Shown: positions 48,553 through 57,882 of the stretch, piece after piece
Layout: each line of letters begins with the position of its first letter
How positions within the stretch are numbered: position 1 is the stretch's first letter
Source: Candidatus Oscillochloris fontis
GTDB lineage: Bacteria; Chloroflexota; Chloroflexia; Chloroflexales; Chloroflexaceae
Assembly (NCBI RefSeq): GCF_004138135.1
Contig: NZ_RYFD01000006.1
Location: 56,790-120,789, forward strand
Reading direction: 5' to 3'
Length of the DNA: 64,000 nucleotides
Notes under the pieces: generated by a model
The model's database searches: none
What the model was told of the DNA's origin: nothing
What the model saw: the letters and a program-made list of their open reading frames with translations, nothing else
Position numbers and translations under genes: made by a program

Positions 48553-49027
48553 AGATCGACCTCCGCAGTGATTGTAACCACTTCACTGCATAGACACGCG
48601 TTCCGATGCCTACCTGCGACTCGATCTGGAACTGGTCGGTAAGGCGACGAACACCTGGCAAGCCTGCGCCCAAGGTATGGGCGGTGCTATAGCCATCCTG
48701 CATCGCCAGTTCAATATCGGCAATCCCCGGCCCCTGGTCAATCGATTCAATGGCCATACCCAACCCATAGTCGGAATGTTCAATCCGGCGAAAGATCATC
48801 TGGCCACCATTGGCGTGAACCAACAGATTGCGCGCAAGTTCAAGAATCACAATCTCGATTCGGGTACGATCCACCAGTTTAAAGCCCAGGTGTTCGGCCA
48901 TCACGCGCCCTCGGCTCATTGCCAGATAGACATCAACCTCTTTCCGAATCGGGCAAGTTACTGGCTCCATCATCGGTTGGCTCTGTTCCAACATTCGGTG
49001 CAGCGGTTGAATACGAGGATCGTACAC
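48542..49027 (-). CDS. RsbT-like serine kinase (GHKL anti-sigma type)
   Basis: 161 residues from GTG 49027; starts at ATG 48973/48970 would give the usual RsbT size (~142), and none has a clear ribosome site. GHKL motifs: N box ELARNLLVHANGG, G1 DQGPGI, G2 'TLGAGLPGVRRLTDQF'. RsbT phosphorylates STAS proteins of the stressosome and then activates RsbU. Here no STAS or RsbU gene is adjacent; the next genes are a phosphatase and a histidine kinase, the latter a possible target in place of RsbU. Confidence 0.85.
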   Translation of the reverse strand: MYDPRIQPLHRMLEQSQPMMEPVTCPIRKEVDVYLAMSRGRVMAEHLGFKLVDRTRIEIVILELARNLLVHANGGQMIFRRIEHSDYGLGMAIESIDQGPGIADIELAMQDGYSTAHTLGAGLPGVRRLTDQFQIESQVGIGTRVYAVKWLQSLRRSIYER

Positions 49028-49040
49028 TCGGTAGGGATCT

Positions 49041-49049
49041 ATTATAGCA
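49041..49049 (-). promoter_or_regulatory. Extended -10 of the RsbT-like operon
   Basis: TGCTATAAT on the minus strand (TATAAT 49046-49041). No good -35 box. A start of transcription near 49034 would put the GTG at 49027 only ~7 bases from the mRNA end. Confidence 0.45.
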
Positions 49050-49069
49050 TGCCGTTGGAGATTGAACGC

Positions 49070-49531
49070 CTAGACTCGTGGCTGGCGTAAGGTCGCGCTA
49101 TCCAAACTGATCGTCACGGGGCCATCGTTGATCAGCGCCACCTGCATATGAGCACCGAAGCGGCCATGGGCCACATCAACCCCAAAACTGCGCAGGCTAT
49201 CCGCATAGACCTGAACGAGTGGGGCAGCGAGTTCGGGAAGTGCGGCTTCAATGAAACTAGGACGGCGGCCTTTGCGAGTATCGGCATAGAGCGTAAATTG
49301 TGAGACGACCAAGGCGGCTCCGTTCAGATCAATCAGTGAGCGGTTGAAGCGCCCTTCAGCATCGGCGAAGATGCGCAGATGGGCGGTCTTTTCGGCCAAC
49401 AGACGCGCCTCTGCATCACTATCGCCGTGGCCCACCCCTAGGAGAACCAACAACCCGCTCTGGATCGCCCCCACCACCTGGCCTTCCACCGTCACTGAGG
49501 CTTGGGAGACCCGTTGAAGAATCGCACGCAT
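49070..49531 (-). CDS. dtd: D-aminoacyl-tRNA deacylase
   Basis: 153 residues. Family motifs SQFTLYAD and NDGPVTI, both at the active site in the dimer. Frees tRNA from D-amino acids and from glycine mischarged on tRNA-Ala. GAGGGTG lies ~7 bases before ATG; two bases separate it from the PIN-TRAM gene, so it is in the radA operon. Confidence 0.97.
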   Translation of the reverse strand: MRAILQRVSQASVTVEGQVVGAIQSGLLVLLGVGHGDSDAEARLLAEKTAHLRIFADAEGRFNRSLIDLNGAALVVSQFTLYADTRKGRRPSFIEAALPELAAPLVQVYADSLRSFGVDVAHGRFGAHMQVALINDGPVTISLDSATLRQPRV

Positions 49532-49533
49532 AC

Positions 49534-50607
49534 CTATTCACCCTCGATCAGTTGCGCAAAGACGAGGCGCCCGGTTTGGGTCTGGTGCAGACGGATGACA
49601 CTCACCTCTATCGTCTTACCGATCAGGTGGCGTGCGTCCTCGACAATCACGGGCGTACCATCATCCAGGTAGCCCACCCCCTGTTGGCGGGCATTGCCCT
49701 CGTTCCGGATGAGCACGTGGAGGCGCTGATCCTGAACGACCGGAGGCCGAACGGCCTCACTGAGTTGGTTGAGACTTAGGACTTTGACCCCCTGCAAACT
49801 TGCCACCCGGTTAAGGTTGAAGTCGTTGGTGATCACGGGACAATTGTACTGGCGCGCCATCGCCACGAGTTTATCATCAACTTTGTTCGTGCCTGCAACT
49901 TCAACATTGATAACCTCGATGGGCAAAGGCGACTGTTTCTGCATCGTATTGAGCAACTCCAGACCACGGCGGCCCTTGGAACGGCGTAGTTCATCGTTGG
50001 AATCAGCCAGTTGTTGCAATTCCGCCAGCACAAAGCCGGGAACAATCAGCGTACCATCAAGAAAGCCGGTCTGAACCACTGCCGCAATCCGGCCATCAAT
50101 GATCGTGCTGGTATCGAGAATATAACGATGCGCAGAACCTGCACTCTCGGTACTACTCAACGTGAGCGACGGGCTACTGCGTCGCCAATTGCGCATACTC
50201 TCGATAATATCGCGCTTACGGGTGGCAAAGATGGTTACCCCCACATAGGCTCCCACACCAGCAGCAATAATCGGCAAGTAAGTACTGAAGGGAGGAGGGA
50301 GGGCCGTGAGCGGAACAGTGAGCAGCACCGCAAAAAAGAGGCCGATTATACTCCCGAAGCCGACCAAAAAGAGTTCGGAGAGCGGGATACTGCGGGAATG
50401 ATTGATCAGATCCTGGATCGGTTCAATCGTAAGGCGGGGGGTAATCAGCAGGCCCAACCCAGCCCCGGAGAGCATGAGCAACTGGGTAGCCACAAGTTGG
50501 AGATCATCGGGACGCGCACTAGAGAGCGAGCCACCAACTGCCCAGCCAACGTAGGCCAACACAAGCATCCCGGCAATACGTACCAAAAAGTTGAGACTAA
50601 CCTTCAT
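49534..50607 (-). CDS. Membrane PIN-TRAM domain protein (YacL-like)
   Basis: 357 residues from ATG 50607; GTG 50640, overlapping the end of radA, is an alternative. Four hydrophobic segments in the first ~130 residues, then a PIN domain ('[20 protein letters not shown]', acidic residues for a metal site) and a C-terminal TRAM domain ('[19 protein letters not shown]'). PIN proteins are often RNases, and TRAM binds RNA, so a membrane-bound RNA-processing role is likely but unproven. The neighbour radA is the usual one for this family. Confidence 0.88.
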   Translation of the reverse strand: MKVSLNFLVRIAGMLVLAYVGWAVGGSLSSARPDDLQLVATQLLMLSGAGLGLLITPRLTIEPIQDLINHSRSIPLSELFLVGFGSIIGLFFAVLLTVPLTALPPPFSTYLPIIAAGVGAYVGVTIFATRKRDIIESMRNWRRSSPSLTLSSTESAGSAHRYILDTSTIIDGRIAAVVQTGFLDGTLIVPGFVLAELQQLADSNDELRRSKGRRGLELLNTMQKQSPLPIEVINVEVAGTNKVDDKLVAMARQYNCPVITNDFNLNRVASLQGVKVLSLNQLSEAVRPPVVQDQRLHVLIRNEGNARQQGVGYLDDGTPVIVEDARHLIGKTIEVSVIRLHQTQTGRLVFAQLIEGE

Positions 50608-50642
50608 AGAGAGAGTGCCTAGAGGTATGCCGAGCCACACCT

Positions 50643-52004
50643 CTACTTACGAGCAAGGAGATCAACCACATCTGCTAAGGAACGGGCCGGAACGAGCGTA
50701 GTGCCCGTTGGCGGCGTCACTTGCGAGACGGCGGGAAGCACGGCGTGATGAAAACCGAGTTTAGCCGCTTCACTCAAACGACGCTCAATCTGGCTCACAC
50801 TGCGTAGTTCACCAGAGAGGCCAATCTCACCTAGCAGCACCATATCGGCAGCAATAGGTTGGTTCCGAAATGAGGACGTAATCGCGAGCGCGACAGCAAG
50901 ATCAGCCGCTGGTTCACTAATCCGCAAACCACCGACAATATTGACATAGATATCTTGATTAAAGAGCGGCATTCCCACACGCTTGGCCAACACCGCTACC
51001 AACATCAGCAGACGATTGGGATCAAAGCCATTGGTGGTACGGCGCGGTTGTGCACTGCCGGTATTGGAGGTCAGCGCCTGCACCTCGATCAGCAAGGGGC
51101 GGGTGCCCTCCATCATCACCGCCACGGCAGAGCCAGGGCTGCCAGCACTACGTTCAGCCAGAAAGACCGCCGAGGGGTTGAGCACTTCACGCATTCCATC
51201 GCCGGTCATCTCGAAGACACCCACTTCGTTGGTGGAGCCGAAACGGTTCTTGACCCCACGCAACAGGCGGTACTGGTGGAAGCGATCACCTTCTAGGTAG
51301 AGCACCACATCCACAATATGTTCGAGCACCCGTGGCCCAGCAATCGCGCCCTCTTTGGTGACGTGGCCAACCAGAAAGATTGGGATGTGCAACTCTTTGG
51401 CTAGGTGCATCAGGCGCAAGGCTCCCTCACGCACCTGCGAGACACTCCCGGCGGCGCTACTCAACTCCTCCAGATAGACCGTCTGGATCGAGTCGATAAT
51501 CACCAGCTTGGGGCGCAGTTCGCGGATCTGCACCAAAATAGTATCCAGCGAATTTTCGGAGAAGACATAGAGATCTTCGGCATTCATCCCCAATCGCTCG
51601 GCACGCAACTTGATCTGCTGCGCCGACTCCTCGGCGCTCACATAGAGCGCGGGGCCAACATCAGCGGCGAACTGGGATGAGACCTGGGAGAGCAGCGTCG
51701 TCTTCCCCACACCCGGATCACCACCGATCAGCACCACCGAGCCAGGAACCAAGCCACCACCGAGGACACGGGTAAACTCGGCCCCCATGATCGGCAGGCG
51801 TTGGAAACCGCCCACCGCAACATCGCGCAAACGTTGTGGGCGAACCCCAACCACAGCGCTCTCATGCGCCTTGGCACTCGATGAACGGGTTTCCGTCTGT
51901 TCAACAAAGCTGTCCCAGGTGCCACAATCAGGGCACTTACCCATCCAGCGGCTTTGCTGGGCTCCACACTGTTGACAGACAAAGATCGTGCGTGTCTTGG
52001 CCAT
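50643..52004 (-). CDS. radA: DNA repair protein RadA
   Basis: 453 residues. N-terminal C4 zinc finger (FVCQQCGAQQSRWMGKCPDC), Walker A GGDPGVGKTT, RadA signature KNRFGSTNEVGVFEM and a C-terminal Lon-like domain. ATP-driven branch-migration helicase in recombination. The start is certain from the family N-terminus 'MAKTRTIFVCQQCG'. There is no ribosome site, because the -10 box stands only six bases before the ATG. First gene of radA-PIN/TRAM-dtd. Confidence 0.97.
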   Translation of the reverse strand: MAKTRTIFVCQQCGAQQSRWMGKCPDCGTWDSFVEQTETRSSSAKAHESAVVGVRPQRLRDVAVGGFQRLPIMGAEFTRVLGGGLVPGSVVLIGGDPGVGKTTLLSQVSSQFAADVGPALYVSAEESAQQIKLRAERLGMNAEDLYVFSENSLDTILVQIRELRPKLVIIDSIQTVYLEELSSAAGSVSQVREGALRLMHLAKELHIPIFLVGHVTKEGAIAGPRVLEHIVDVVLYLEGDRFHQYRLLRGVKNRFGSTNEVGVFEMTGDGMREVLNPSAVFLAERSAGSPGSAVAVMMEGTRPLLIEVQALTSNTGSAQPRRTTNGFDPNRLLMLVAVLAKRVGMPLFNQDIYVNIVGGLRISEPAADLAVALAITSSFRNQPIAADMVLLGEIGLSGELRSVSQIERRLSEAAKLGFHHAVLPAVSQVTPPTGTTLVPARSLADVVDLLARK

Positions 52005-52010
52005 ACAGCC

Positions 52011-52019
52011 ATTATACCA
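52011..52019 (-). promoter_or_regulatory. radA extended -10, implying a leaderless mRNA
   Basis: TGGTATAAT on the minus strand (TATAAT 52016-52011), six bases, then ATG at 52004. A start of transcription seven bases after the -10 box would be the A of the ATG. Confidence 0.6.
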
Positions 52020-52027
52020 TTAGGGCT

Positions 52028-52200
52028 ACTGCCCTAAAACCCATGGTTGGGGCTGCACCAGGGCATGTGCAAAGTCACCTCCGGTGGGGTGCGGAGGCGG
52101 CTGCGCCGCCCCCGCAGAAATTTTTTGTGGTGTTTTGGCGGCTTCGCCGCCAAAACACCACAAAAAATGGGGCTTGGGGCTGCGCCCCAAGGGCTTTGCA
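52028..52200. repeat. Long perfect palindrome and associated stems
   Basis: A 47-base palindrome at 52121-52167 has 22-base perfect arms (TTTTTTGTGGTGTTTTGGCG plus GC) and a TTC loop. It is flanked by GGCGGC-tgc-GCCGCC-type (~52098-52112) and CTTGGGGC-tgc-GCCCCAAG (52173-52191) stems, and outer GGGC..GCATGTGCAAAG / CTTTGCACAT.CCC arms that enclose the whole element. Its core is shared with 60049-60101. It lies between the glycosyltransferase 3' end and the radA promoter. With T-runs on both sides of the stem it could stop transcription in either direction. Confidence 0.8.
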
Positions 52201-52206
52201 CATACC

Positions 52207-53199
52207 CTACGGTTTATCTACGGCTGCCGCCAAATCACACGAAGCAACTAACGGCTGATAGAGACAGTACTGATGTTCCACCGAATAGTGCAGACTCTGG
52301 ATCAAGCCAATCCAAGGCACCAGCAGATGGATCAGACCAATCCAGAGGCGCTGCAAGCTCCGCCACTTCAGCAGGGCCGAGAGACTCTGACGGATGCCCT
52401 GACTCCAGAACCACTCGGCCAGAATGGCCCCGCCGATCAGATCGCCACAGCGCAGATACTTACCGACGGCTGCGCCTGTGCCCAGGGCATAATTCCAATG
52501 ATTACGGCGCACCGCCCGCCAATGGCGCCACTGAAGATGATGCAGCACAGCATCCGGCGTATAGACAATGTGCCCACCTGCACGTAGGACGCGATACCCC
52601 AAATCACGATCTTCCCATGCGCGTAAGGGGCCACCTGCGCCCAACACTGGATCAAAACCACCTATCTGTTGAAACGCCTCACGGCGGATACCCATACTCG
52701 CACCATGGCCAAAACCAAGATTGAGCCGATTCTGCGCATACACCCTGCGCTGGAGCGAGGTCTTCACTGCTGTATCTAACAGACCCCGTTCAGCCCGACC
52801 ACAGGGATCGCTCGGTGAGGAATAGAGCGGTAACACACGGCCAAAAACAGCCCAGATGGCCGGGTTGAGCAACTCACACGCCATTGTGGCGACCCATTCA
52901 GGACTCACCCGGCAATCATCGTCGGTGAACAAGATGAGCGGAGCCGTACCAACATAAGCACCGACATTACGAGCCAGACTCGCACCGGGAAGTTCCTGCC
53001 GGAGATAACGCACCCGCTGATCCTCACGTGTATGGCGGGCCACGATATGCTCCGTACCAGGATCATCACTCTGATCAACAATCCAGAGCGTAAGATCGGT
53101 ATGGCTACTGTGCCGAATACTCATGATTAGAGGCTCAAGGAGTTCGGCACGATTGCGTGTCGCAACCACGATATCAACAGATGGAAGAGGTGCTGCCAT
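52207..53199 (-). CDS. Family 2 glycosyltransferase (third of three)
   Basis: 330 residues. GT-A fold: 'PSVDIVVATRNRAELLEPLI', 'LWIVDQSDD', acidic metal site FTDDDCRVSPEW, acceptor part 'FQQIGGFDPVLGAGGPLRAWEDRDLGYR'. Transfers a sugar from a nucleotide donor, probably for exopolysaccharide or glycolipid. Two weak hydrophobic stretches at the C-terminus suggest membrane contact. More distant from the other two GTs upstream, although of the same family. 48 bases separate it from the preceding gene. Confidence 0.9.
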   Translation of the reverse strand: MAAPLPSVDIVVATRNRAELLEPLIMSIRHSSHTDLTLWIVDQSDDPGTEHIVARHTREDQRVRYLRQELPGASLARNVGAYVGTAPLILFTDDDCRVSPEWVATMACELLNPAIWAVFGRVLPLYSSPSDPCGRAERGLLDTAVKTSLQRRVYAQNRLNLGFGHGASMGIRREAFQQIGGFDPVLGAGGPLRAWEDRDLGYRVLRAGGHIVYTPDAVLHHLQWRHWRAVRRNHWNYALGTGAAVGKYLRCGDLIGGAILAEWFWSQGIRQSLSALLKWRSLQRLWIGLIHLLVPWIGLIQSLHYSVEHQYCLYQPLVASCDLAAAVDKP

Positions 53200-53247
53200 A
53201 AAAGTTTTTCAAAACGAGGTACTTGGATTGATACGACCTAGCCACAA

Positions 53248-54234
53248 CTATAACCGAAGAGACTCAAAAGAGCGACGGGTATGCGACGGGAACTGAAAAG
53301 CTAACAACCCGCCCTCAATCGTCCCCCGGATCAACCAGATGATCCGTCCGAGTACCGGTGGTAGACGTCGGTGGCGCAGGCTTTCGATGATTGGAATGAG
53401 GATCATGGCGATCAGCATCGCCATATAGGGACGCAGTAGCCGCCAGTGACCGGAGCAGATCAGTCGGCCATAGGCCGCACCCACCGAAAACATACTATTC
53501 CGCATCAGAATACGGTTCTCGGCAAAGGTACGGAAGCCGTGGTGAATAACCCCCACATGGTTGAGGCGATAGATCGGGTAGCCCGCAATAAGGGCACGCA
53601 AGGTAACATCAAGATCATCACCATTGCGAAAATGACCACCGGGACCAAAACGGACATCGAAGCCGCCAATAGCCTCGGCTACGGATCGCCGGATCGCCAA
53701 ACCAGCACCAATACCGACATTCACCCCATCGCATGTGTGCCAGTCGGTCACGTCTTCAATCAAGCGCGCCTGCGGGCTGATGCAGATCGGGACGTAGCCG
53801 GTATGGGGATCGTGGGGGCCAGCAATCACATCACAGAAGGTCACGCCCAGATGGGGATAACGCAGAAAGGGTGCCACCATCTCGGCAATCCAATTGGGCG
53901 GTACCTCACAGTCATCATCGGTCATCAACACGAGATCGCTATGGCAAAAAGCGAGACCAATATTCCTGGCTGTACTCAACCCCTGGGTTGCCGTATGAAT
54001 ATAGCGCAGACGTGAGTCGCTACAGAACTCAGCAACCGTAGAAGCAGTAGATAGTTCGTTGCTCTGATCAATAATCAGTACGTTGAAGTGAACATAGGTA
54101 TTCGCCAGTACACTCCTGATTGTCGCACGGATAGCAGCACCCCGATTACGGGTACAGATCAGAACCATCACCAATGGCTGATCAGATGCAGCAGGTTCAG
54201 CGTGATCAGGGACAGGAATTATCTGACGATCCAT
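53248..54234 (-). CDS. Family 2 glycosyltransferase (second of three)
   Basis: 328 residues from ATG 54234; the frame extends upstream into the neighbour and is not used. 'VMVLICTRNRGAAIRATIRS', 'NVLIIDQSNE', TDDDCEVPPNWIAEMVAPF, 'IGAGLAIRRSVAEAIGGFD'. C-terminal hydrophobic stretches. Shares most motifs and residue order with the next gene, so the pair arose by tandem duplication. Confidence 0.9.
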   Translation of the reverse strand: MDRQIIPVPDHAEPAASDQPLVMVLICTRNRGAAIRATIRSVLANTYVHFNVLIIDQSNELSTASTVAEFCSDSRLRYIHTATQGLSTARNIGLAFCHSDLVLMTDDDCEVPPNWIAEMVAPFLRYPHLGVTFCDVIAGPHDPHTGYVPICISPQARLIEDVTDWHTCDGVNVGIGAGLAIRRSVAEAIGGFDVRFGPGGHFRNGDDLDVTLRALIAGYPIYRLNHVGVIHHGFRTFAENRILMRNSMFSVGAAYGRLICSGHWRLLRPYMAMLIAMILIPIIESLRHRRLPPVLGRIIWLIRGTIEGGLLAFQFPSHTRRSFESLRL

Positions 54235-54253
54235 TTGGGGTATTGCTCCATCT

Positions 54254-55222
54254 CTACACAGCGTGGAGGTTAATAGAGCCAGGAGTGCGAGGCAGCGGCG
54301 AGATTCGCAGCCCTTCGAGAAAGCCACGGAGGAGCCAGAAGGCACGCCCTAGCTTGCGTGGCGGTTGCCGGTGGGCGAGATCTTTGAGGGCGGGCATAAG
54401 CACCGCAACCTTAAAGACCGTGAGGTAGTGGCGGATGGTGATCCAGTGGCCGCGCCGGATTAATTGCCCATAGATACCACCGATTCCAAACAGATTTCTG
54501 CGGGTGAGATGGCGACCCTGCTCATGGGTGCGAAAGCCATAGTGGATTACCCCCACTGTGGTGGTACGATAGATCTGATAGCCCGCCACCAAAACATTCA
54601 GCGTGAATTCGAGATCATCACCACTACGAAAGCGGGAACCAGGGCCAAAGAAGGGGCTAAACCCACCGACAGCACAGGCAGCAGCATAACGGATCGCCAT
54701 ACCCGCACCGATCCCAGCATTGACACCATCGCTGGTCTGCCAATCAGCCAGATCTTCGATCAAGAACGAGTGAGGAGCCGTATTGACGGGTACCCAACCA
54801 GCCTGCGGATCATGGGGTGCAGCAACCACATTACAGAAGACAATACCAACACGCGGATAGTGTACGAAGGGAGCCACCATCTCGGTAATCCAATCTGGCG
54901 GCACCTCGCAATCGTCATCTGTAAGCAGCACTATCTCCGTATTGATCAATGCAAGAGCACTATTTTCAGCTCGACTCTTGCCCTGTGTCCCGACATAGAT
55001 ATACCTCAACCGTGGATCAGCGCGGAAGGTAGCAATTGCCTGTTCTGTTCGCGAGTCACGACTTTGATCAACGATCAGGAGGGTAAAATCAGGGTAATGC
55101 GAAGCGAGAATGCTACGAATCGTGCTATTGATCGATTCACCGCGATCACGCGTGCAGATCAAGACCGTGATTGACGGCAAGGAGGGTTGTTGCTGATCGC
55201 TTTGCGAGAGATGAATGAGCAT
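54254..55222 (-). CDS. Family 2 glycosyltransferase (first of three)
   Basis: 322 residues. 'ITVLICTRDRGESINSTIRS', 'TLLIVDQSRD', TDDDCEVPPDWITEMVAPF, 'IGAGMAIRYAAACAVGGF', then 'VGVIHYGFRTHEQGRHLTRRN' close to the paralogue. Starts a three-gene GT unit; the following gene begins 19 bases later. Confidence 0.9.
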   Translation of the reverse strand: MLIHLSQSDQQQPSLPSITVLICTRDRGESINSTIRSILASHYPDFTLLIVDQSRDSRTEQAIATFRADPRLRYIYVGTQGKSRAENSALALINTEIVLLTDDDCEVPPDWITEMVAPFVHYPRVGIVFCNVVAAPHDPQAGWVPVNTAPHSFLIEDLADWQTSDGVNAGIGAGMAIRYAAACAVGGFSPFFGPGSRFRSGDDLEFTLNVLVAGYQIYRTTTVGVIHYGFRTHEQGRHLTRRNLFGIGGIYGQLIRRGHWITIRHYLTVFKVAVLMPALKDLAHRQPPRKLGRAFWLLRGFLEGLRISPLPRTPGSINLHAV

Positions 55223-55246
55223 TCATAACACCCGTGTAGAATAAAT

Positions 55247-55296
55247 AATCGTACAGAGGTTCAAGAAGTCTCGCTTCTCATAACCGCTGTACGATT
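55247..55296 (-). terminator. Terminator hairpin after clpC
   Basis: Perfect 10-base outer arms AATCGTACAG / CTGTACGATT, further GGTT/AACC pairing and an inner GAAG..CTTC stem, followed by ATTTATT on the minus strand. Separates rpsA-clpC from the glycosyltransferase genes. Confidence 0.6.
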
Positions 55297-55311
55297 ACAC
55301 AGCCAAGCCCA

Positions 55312-57834
55312 TTACGCCAGGGCCGGACTCTCGGCATCTTCAGGTTCTGCCGAACCTGCCGCCTCAGCATCAATCTGGCGCTGGGGGCGCAGGCGTAGCA
55401 GATCCTCCTCGGTATCAATAATCACCGCATCGCCATTCACGAAGCGCCCGGAGAGCAGACCCTCGGCGAGCGGATCTTCGATCAGGTTGGTGATGATGCG
55501 GCGCAGCGGGCGAGCGCCGAAGGCGGGATCATAGCCACGCTTGGCCAACAGATCAAGGGCATCGCGGCGCACATCAATCGTGATCTGGTGATCTTCGAGT
55601 TGCCGCTGCACGCGCTTGAGCATGATCCCAGTAATCTGGTGGATCTCTTCGGTCGTGAGCGGGTGGAAGATGATCGTCGCATCAATACGGTTGAGGAACT
55701 CAGGCCGGAAGAGGGTCTTGAGGGCATCATCAACCTTACGCCGCATATCGTTCTGGTCAATATCGTTGGCCGGGCCACCGAAGCCGATGCGCGAGGCACG
55801 GCGGATATGCTCAGTGCCAACATTGCTGGTCATGATGATGATCGTGTTGCGGAAATCCACCTTACGGCCCTTGCCATCGGTCAGGTGGCCATCCTCAAGC
55901 ACCTGGAGCAACAGGTTGAAGGCATCGGGATGCGCCTTCTCGATCTCATCGAAGAGCACGACACTATAGGGCTTACGGCGCACCGCGTCGGTGAGCTGGC
56001 CCCCCTCGCCATAACCGACATACCCCGGAGGGGAGCCGACCAAGCGCGAGGTGGTATGGCGCTCCTGGAACTCGGACATATCAATCTTGATCAGCGACTC
56101 TTCGGCCCCAAACATGAACTCAGCCAGCGTCTTGGCCAGTTCGGTTTTGCCGACGCCGGTAGGGCCAAGGAAGATGAAGCTACCGATGGGGCGCTTGGGA
56201 TCTTTAAGCCCCGCACGAGCGCGCCGAACAGCCTTGGAGATAGTAACAATCGCCTCTTGCTGGCCAATCACACGGCCATGGAGGAAGTTCTCCATCTGCA
56301 TGAGGCGGATCGTCTCATCGCCCTTGAGGCGCGTGACAGGAATACCCGTCCACATACCCACCACTTCGGCAATATCTTCTTCGGTGACATAGGGGCGTTC
56401 AACCGTGCGCTCACCACCGGCCTCACCGATTTGGCGCTCGATATCAGCAATGCGGGCGAGCATGCGATCTTCACGTTCGCGCATATCGGAGGCGAGATCG
56501 TACTGTTTATCCTCAACAGCGGCCTCACGCTCCTTGCGCAGTGCCTCAAGGCCCCGCAGTGCATCGCGCAGTTGGGGCGGCGTGGCAGAGCGATACATCC
56601 GCACGCGGGAAGCAGCCTCATCAATCAGGTCTATCGCCTTATCGGGCAACTGGCGGTCGGGCACATAGCGCGCCGAGAGGGCGGCAGCAGCCTTGATCGC
56701 CTCATCGGAGATCTGGAGTTGGTGGAAATCCTCATAGCGTGACTTGATGCCGCGCAGTATAAGAACGGTATCCTCCAGAGAGGGTTCATCCACCATCACC
56801 GGCTGGAAGCGGCGTTCGAGGGCGGCATCACGCTCAATATACTTGCGGTACTCATCAAGCGTCGTCGCACCAATCGTCTGGAGTTCGCCGCGTGAGAGCG
56901 CGGGCTTCAGGATATTGGCTGCATCGAGCGTGCCTTCGGCCCCACCGGCACCGATAATCGTATGGAACTCATCAATAAAAAGAATACAGCGGGTCTCTTT
57001 GATCTCATCAATCACCCGCTTGAGGCGCTCCTCAAACTGACCGCGATACTTGGTACCAGCGACGAGTGCGCCCATATCGAGCGTCACGACGCGCTTGCCC
57101 TTGATACTATCAGGAACATCGCCCTGGATGATACGCTGGGCAAGACCCTCGACAATCGCCGTTTTACCAACCCCCGGCTCACCAATGAGAGCGGGATTAT
57201 TCTTGGTACGGCGCGAGAGAATCTGGATGACGCGCTCAATCTCGTGCTGGCGCCCGATGATCGGATCGAGGCGCCCGGCCTCGGCCATATCGGTGAGATC
57301 GGTGCCGAGCGCATCGAGGTAGGGCGTCTTGGACTGGCGCTGGGCAGCGGGCTGCGCGGCGCTGCCACGCTGCTCGGTAGTTCCGGCGGTACCGTGGCGC
57401 AGCACGCGCATCACCTGGTTGCGCACCTGCTCCAACGAGACACCCATAATATCGAGGACACCGGTAGCGACACCCTCGCCATTACGCACGAGGCCCAACA
57501 AGAGATGTTCGGTGCCGATATAGTGATGATTGAGGCGATTTGCCTCCTCAATCGCGTATTTAATCACCTTTTGGGCACGGGCGGTCAACTCCTGATCATT
57601 AACCGTCGCGCCTTCACCCACCCCCACAATAAACTCAACCGCACTGCGCGCCTGAGCCAACTTCACGCCGAGGTCATCGAGCACCCGAGCGGCAATCCCT
57701 TCGCTCTCGCGGATCAGACCGAGCAGAATATGCTCGGTACCAATATAGGGATGGTTAAAACTGCGCGCCTCCTCGGTTGCGAGCTGAAGCACCTGCTTGG
57801 CCCGCTTGGTGAACTTACTATAGAGGTCAGACAT
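55312..57834 (-). CDS. clpC: ATP-dependent Clp protease ATP-binding subunit ClpC
   Basis: 840 residues from ATG 57834 (GGAG 6-7 bases upstream; family start '[19 protein letters not shown]'). Two Clp-N repeats, AAA1 with Walker [10 protein letters not shown], a middle domain with UVR-like helix ('[20 protein letters not shown]'), AAA2 with GPTGVGKTE. Unfolds proteins for ClpP. Follows rpsA by 48 bases. Confidence 0.97.
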   Translation of the reverse strand: MSDLYSKFTKRAKQVLQLATEEARSFNHPYIGTEHILLGLIRESEGIAARVLDDLGVKLAQARSAVEFIVGVGEGATVNDQELTARAQKVIKYAIEEANRLNHHYIGTEHLLLGLVRNGEGVATGVLDIMGVSLEQVRNQVMRVLRHGTAGTTEQRGSAAQPAAQRQSKTPYLDALGTDLTDMAEAGRLDPIIGRQHEIERVIQILSRRTKNNPALIGEPGVGKTAIVEGLAQRIIQGDVPDSIKGKRVVTLDMGALVAGTKYRGQFEERLKRVIDEIKETRCILFIDEFHTIIGAGGAEGTLDAANILKPALSRGELQTIGATTLDEYRKYIERDAALERRFQPVMVDEPSLEDTVLILRGIKSRYEDFHQLQISDEAIKAAAALSARYVPDRQLPDKAIDLIDEAASRVRMYRSATPPQLRDALRGLEALRKEREAAVEDKQYDLASDMREREDRMLARIADIERQIGEAGGERTVERPYVTEEDIAEVVGMWTGIPVTRLKGDETIRLMQMENFLHGRVIGQQEAIVTISKAVRRARAGLKDPKRPIGSFIFLGPTGVGKTELAKTLAEFMFGAEESLIKIDMSEFQERHTTSRLVGSPPGYVGYGEGGQLTDAVRRKPYSVVLFDEIEKAHPDAFNLLLQVLEDGHLTDGKGRKVDFRNTIIIMTSNVGTEHIRRASRIGFGGPANDIDQNDMRRKVDDALKTLFRPEFLNRIDATIIFHPLTTEEIHQITGIMLKRVQRQLEDHQITIDVRRDALDLLAKRGYDPAFGARPLRRIITNLIEDPLAEGLLSGRFVNGDAVIIDTEEDLLRLRPQRQIDAEAAGSAEPEDAESPALA

Positions 57835-57882
57835 GATATTCTCCGCAGCAACCCCGCCACCTGAAGCGGCGGGGGGGCTCAA

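Noticed and set aside
52047..52724. Open frame of 225 codons crossing the palindrome at 52121
   Set aside because: Begins in repeat DNA and continues antisense to a glycosyltransferase gene.
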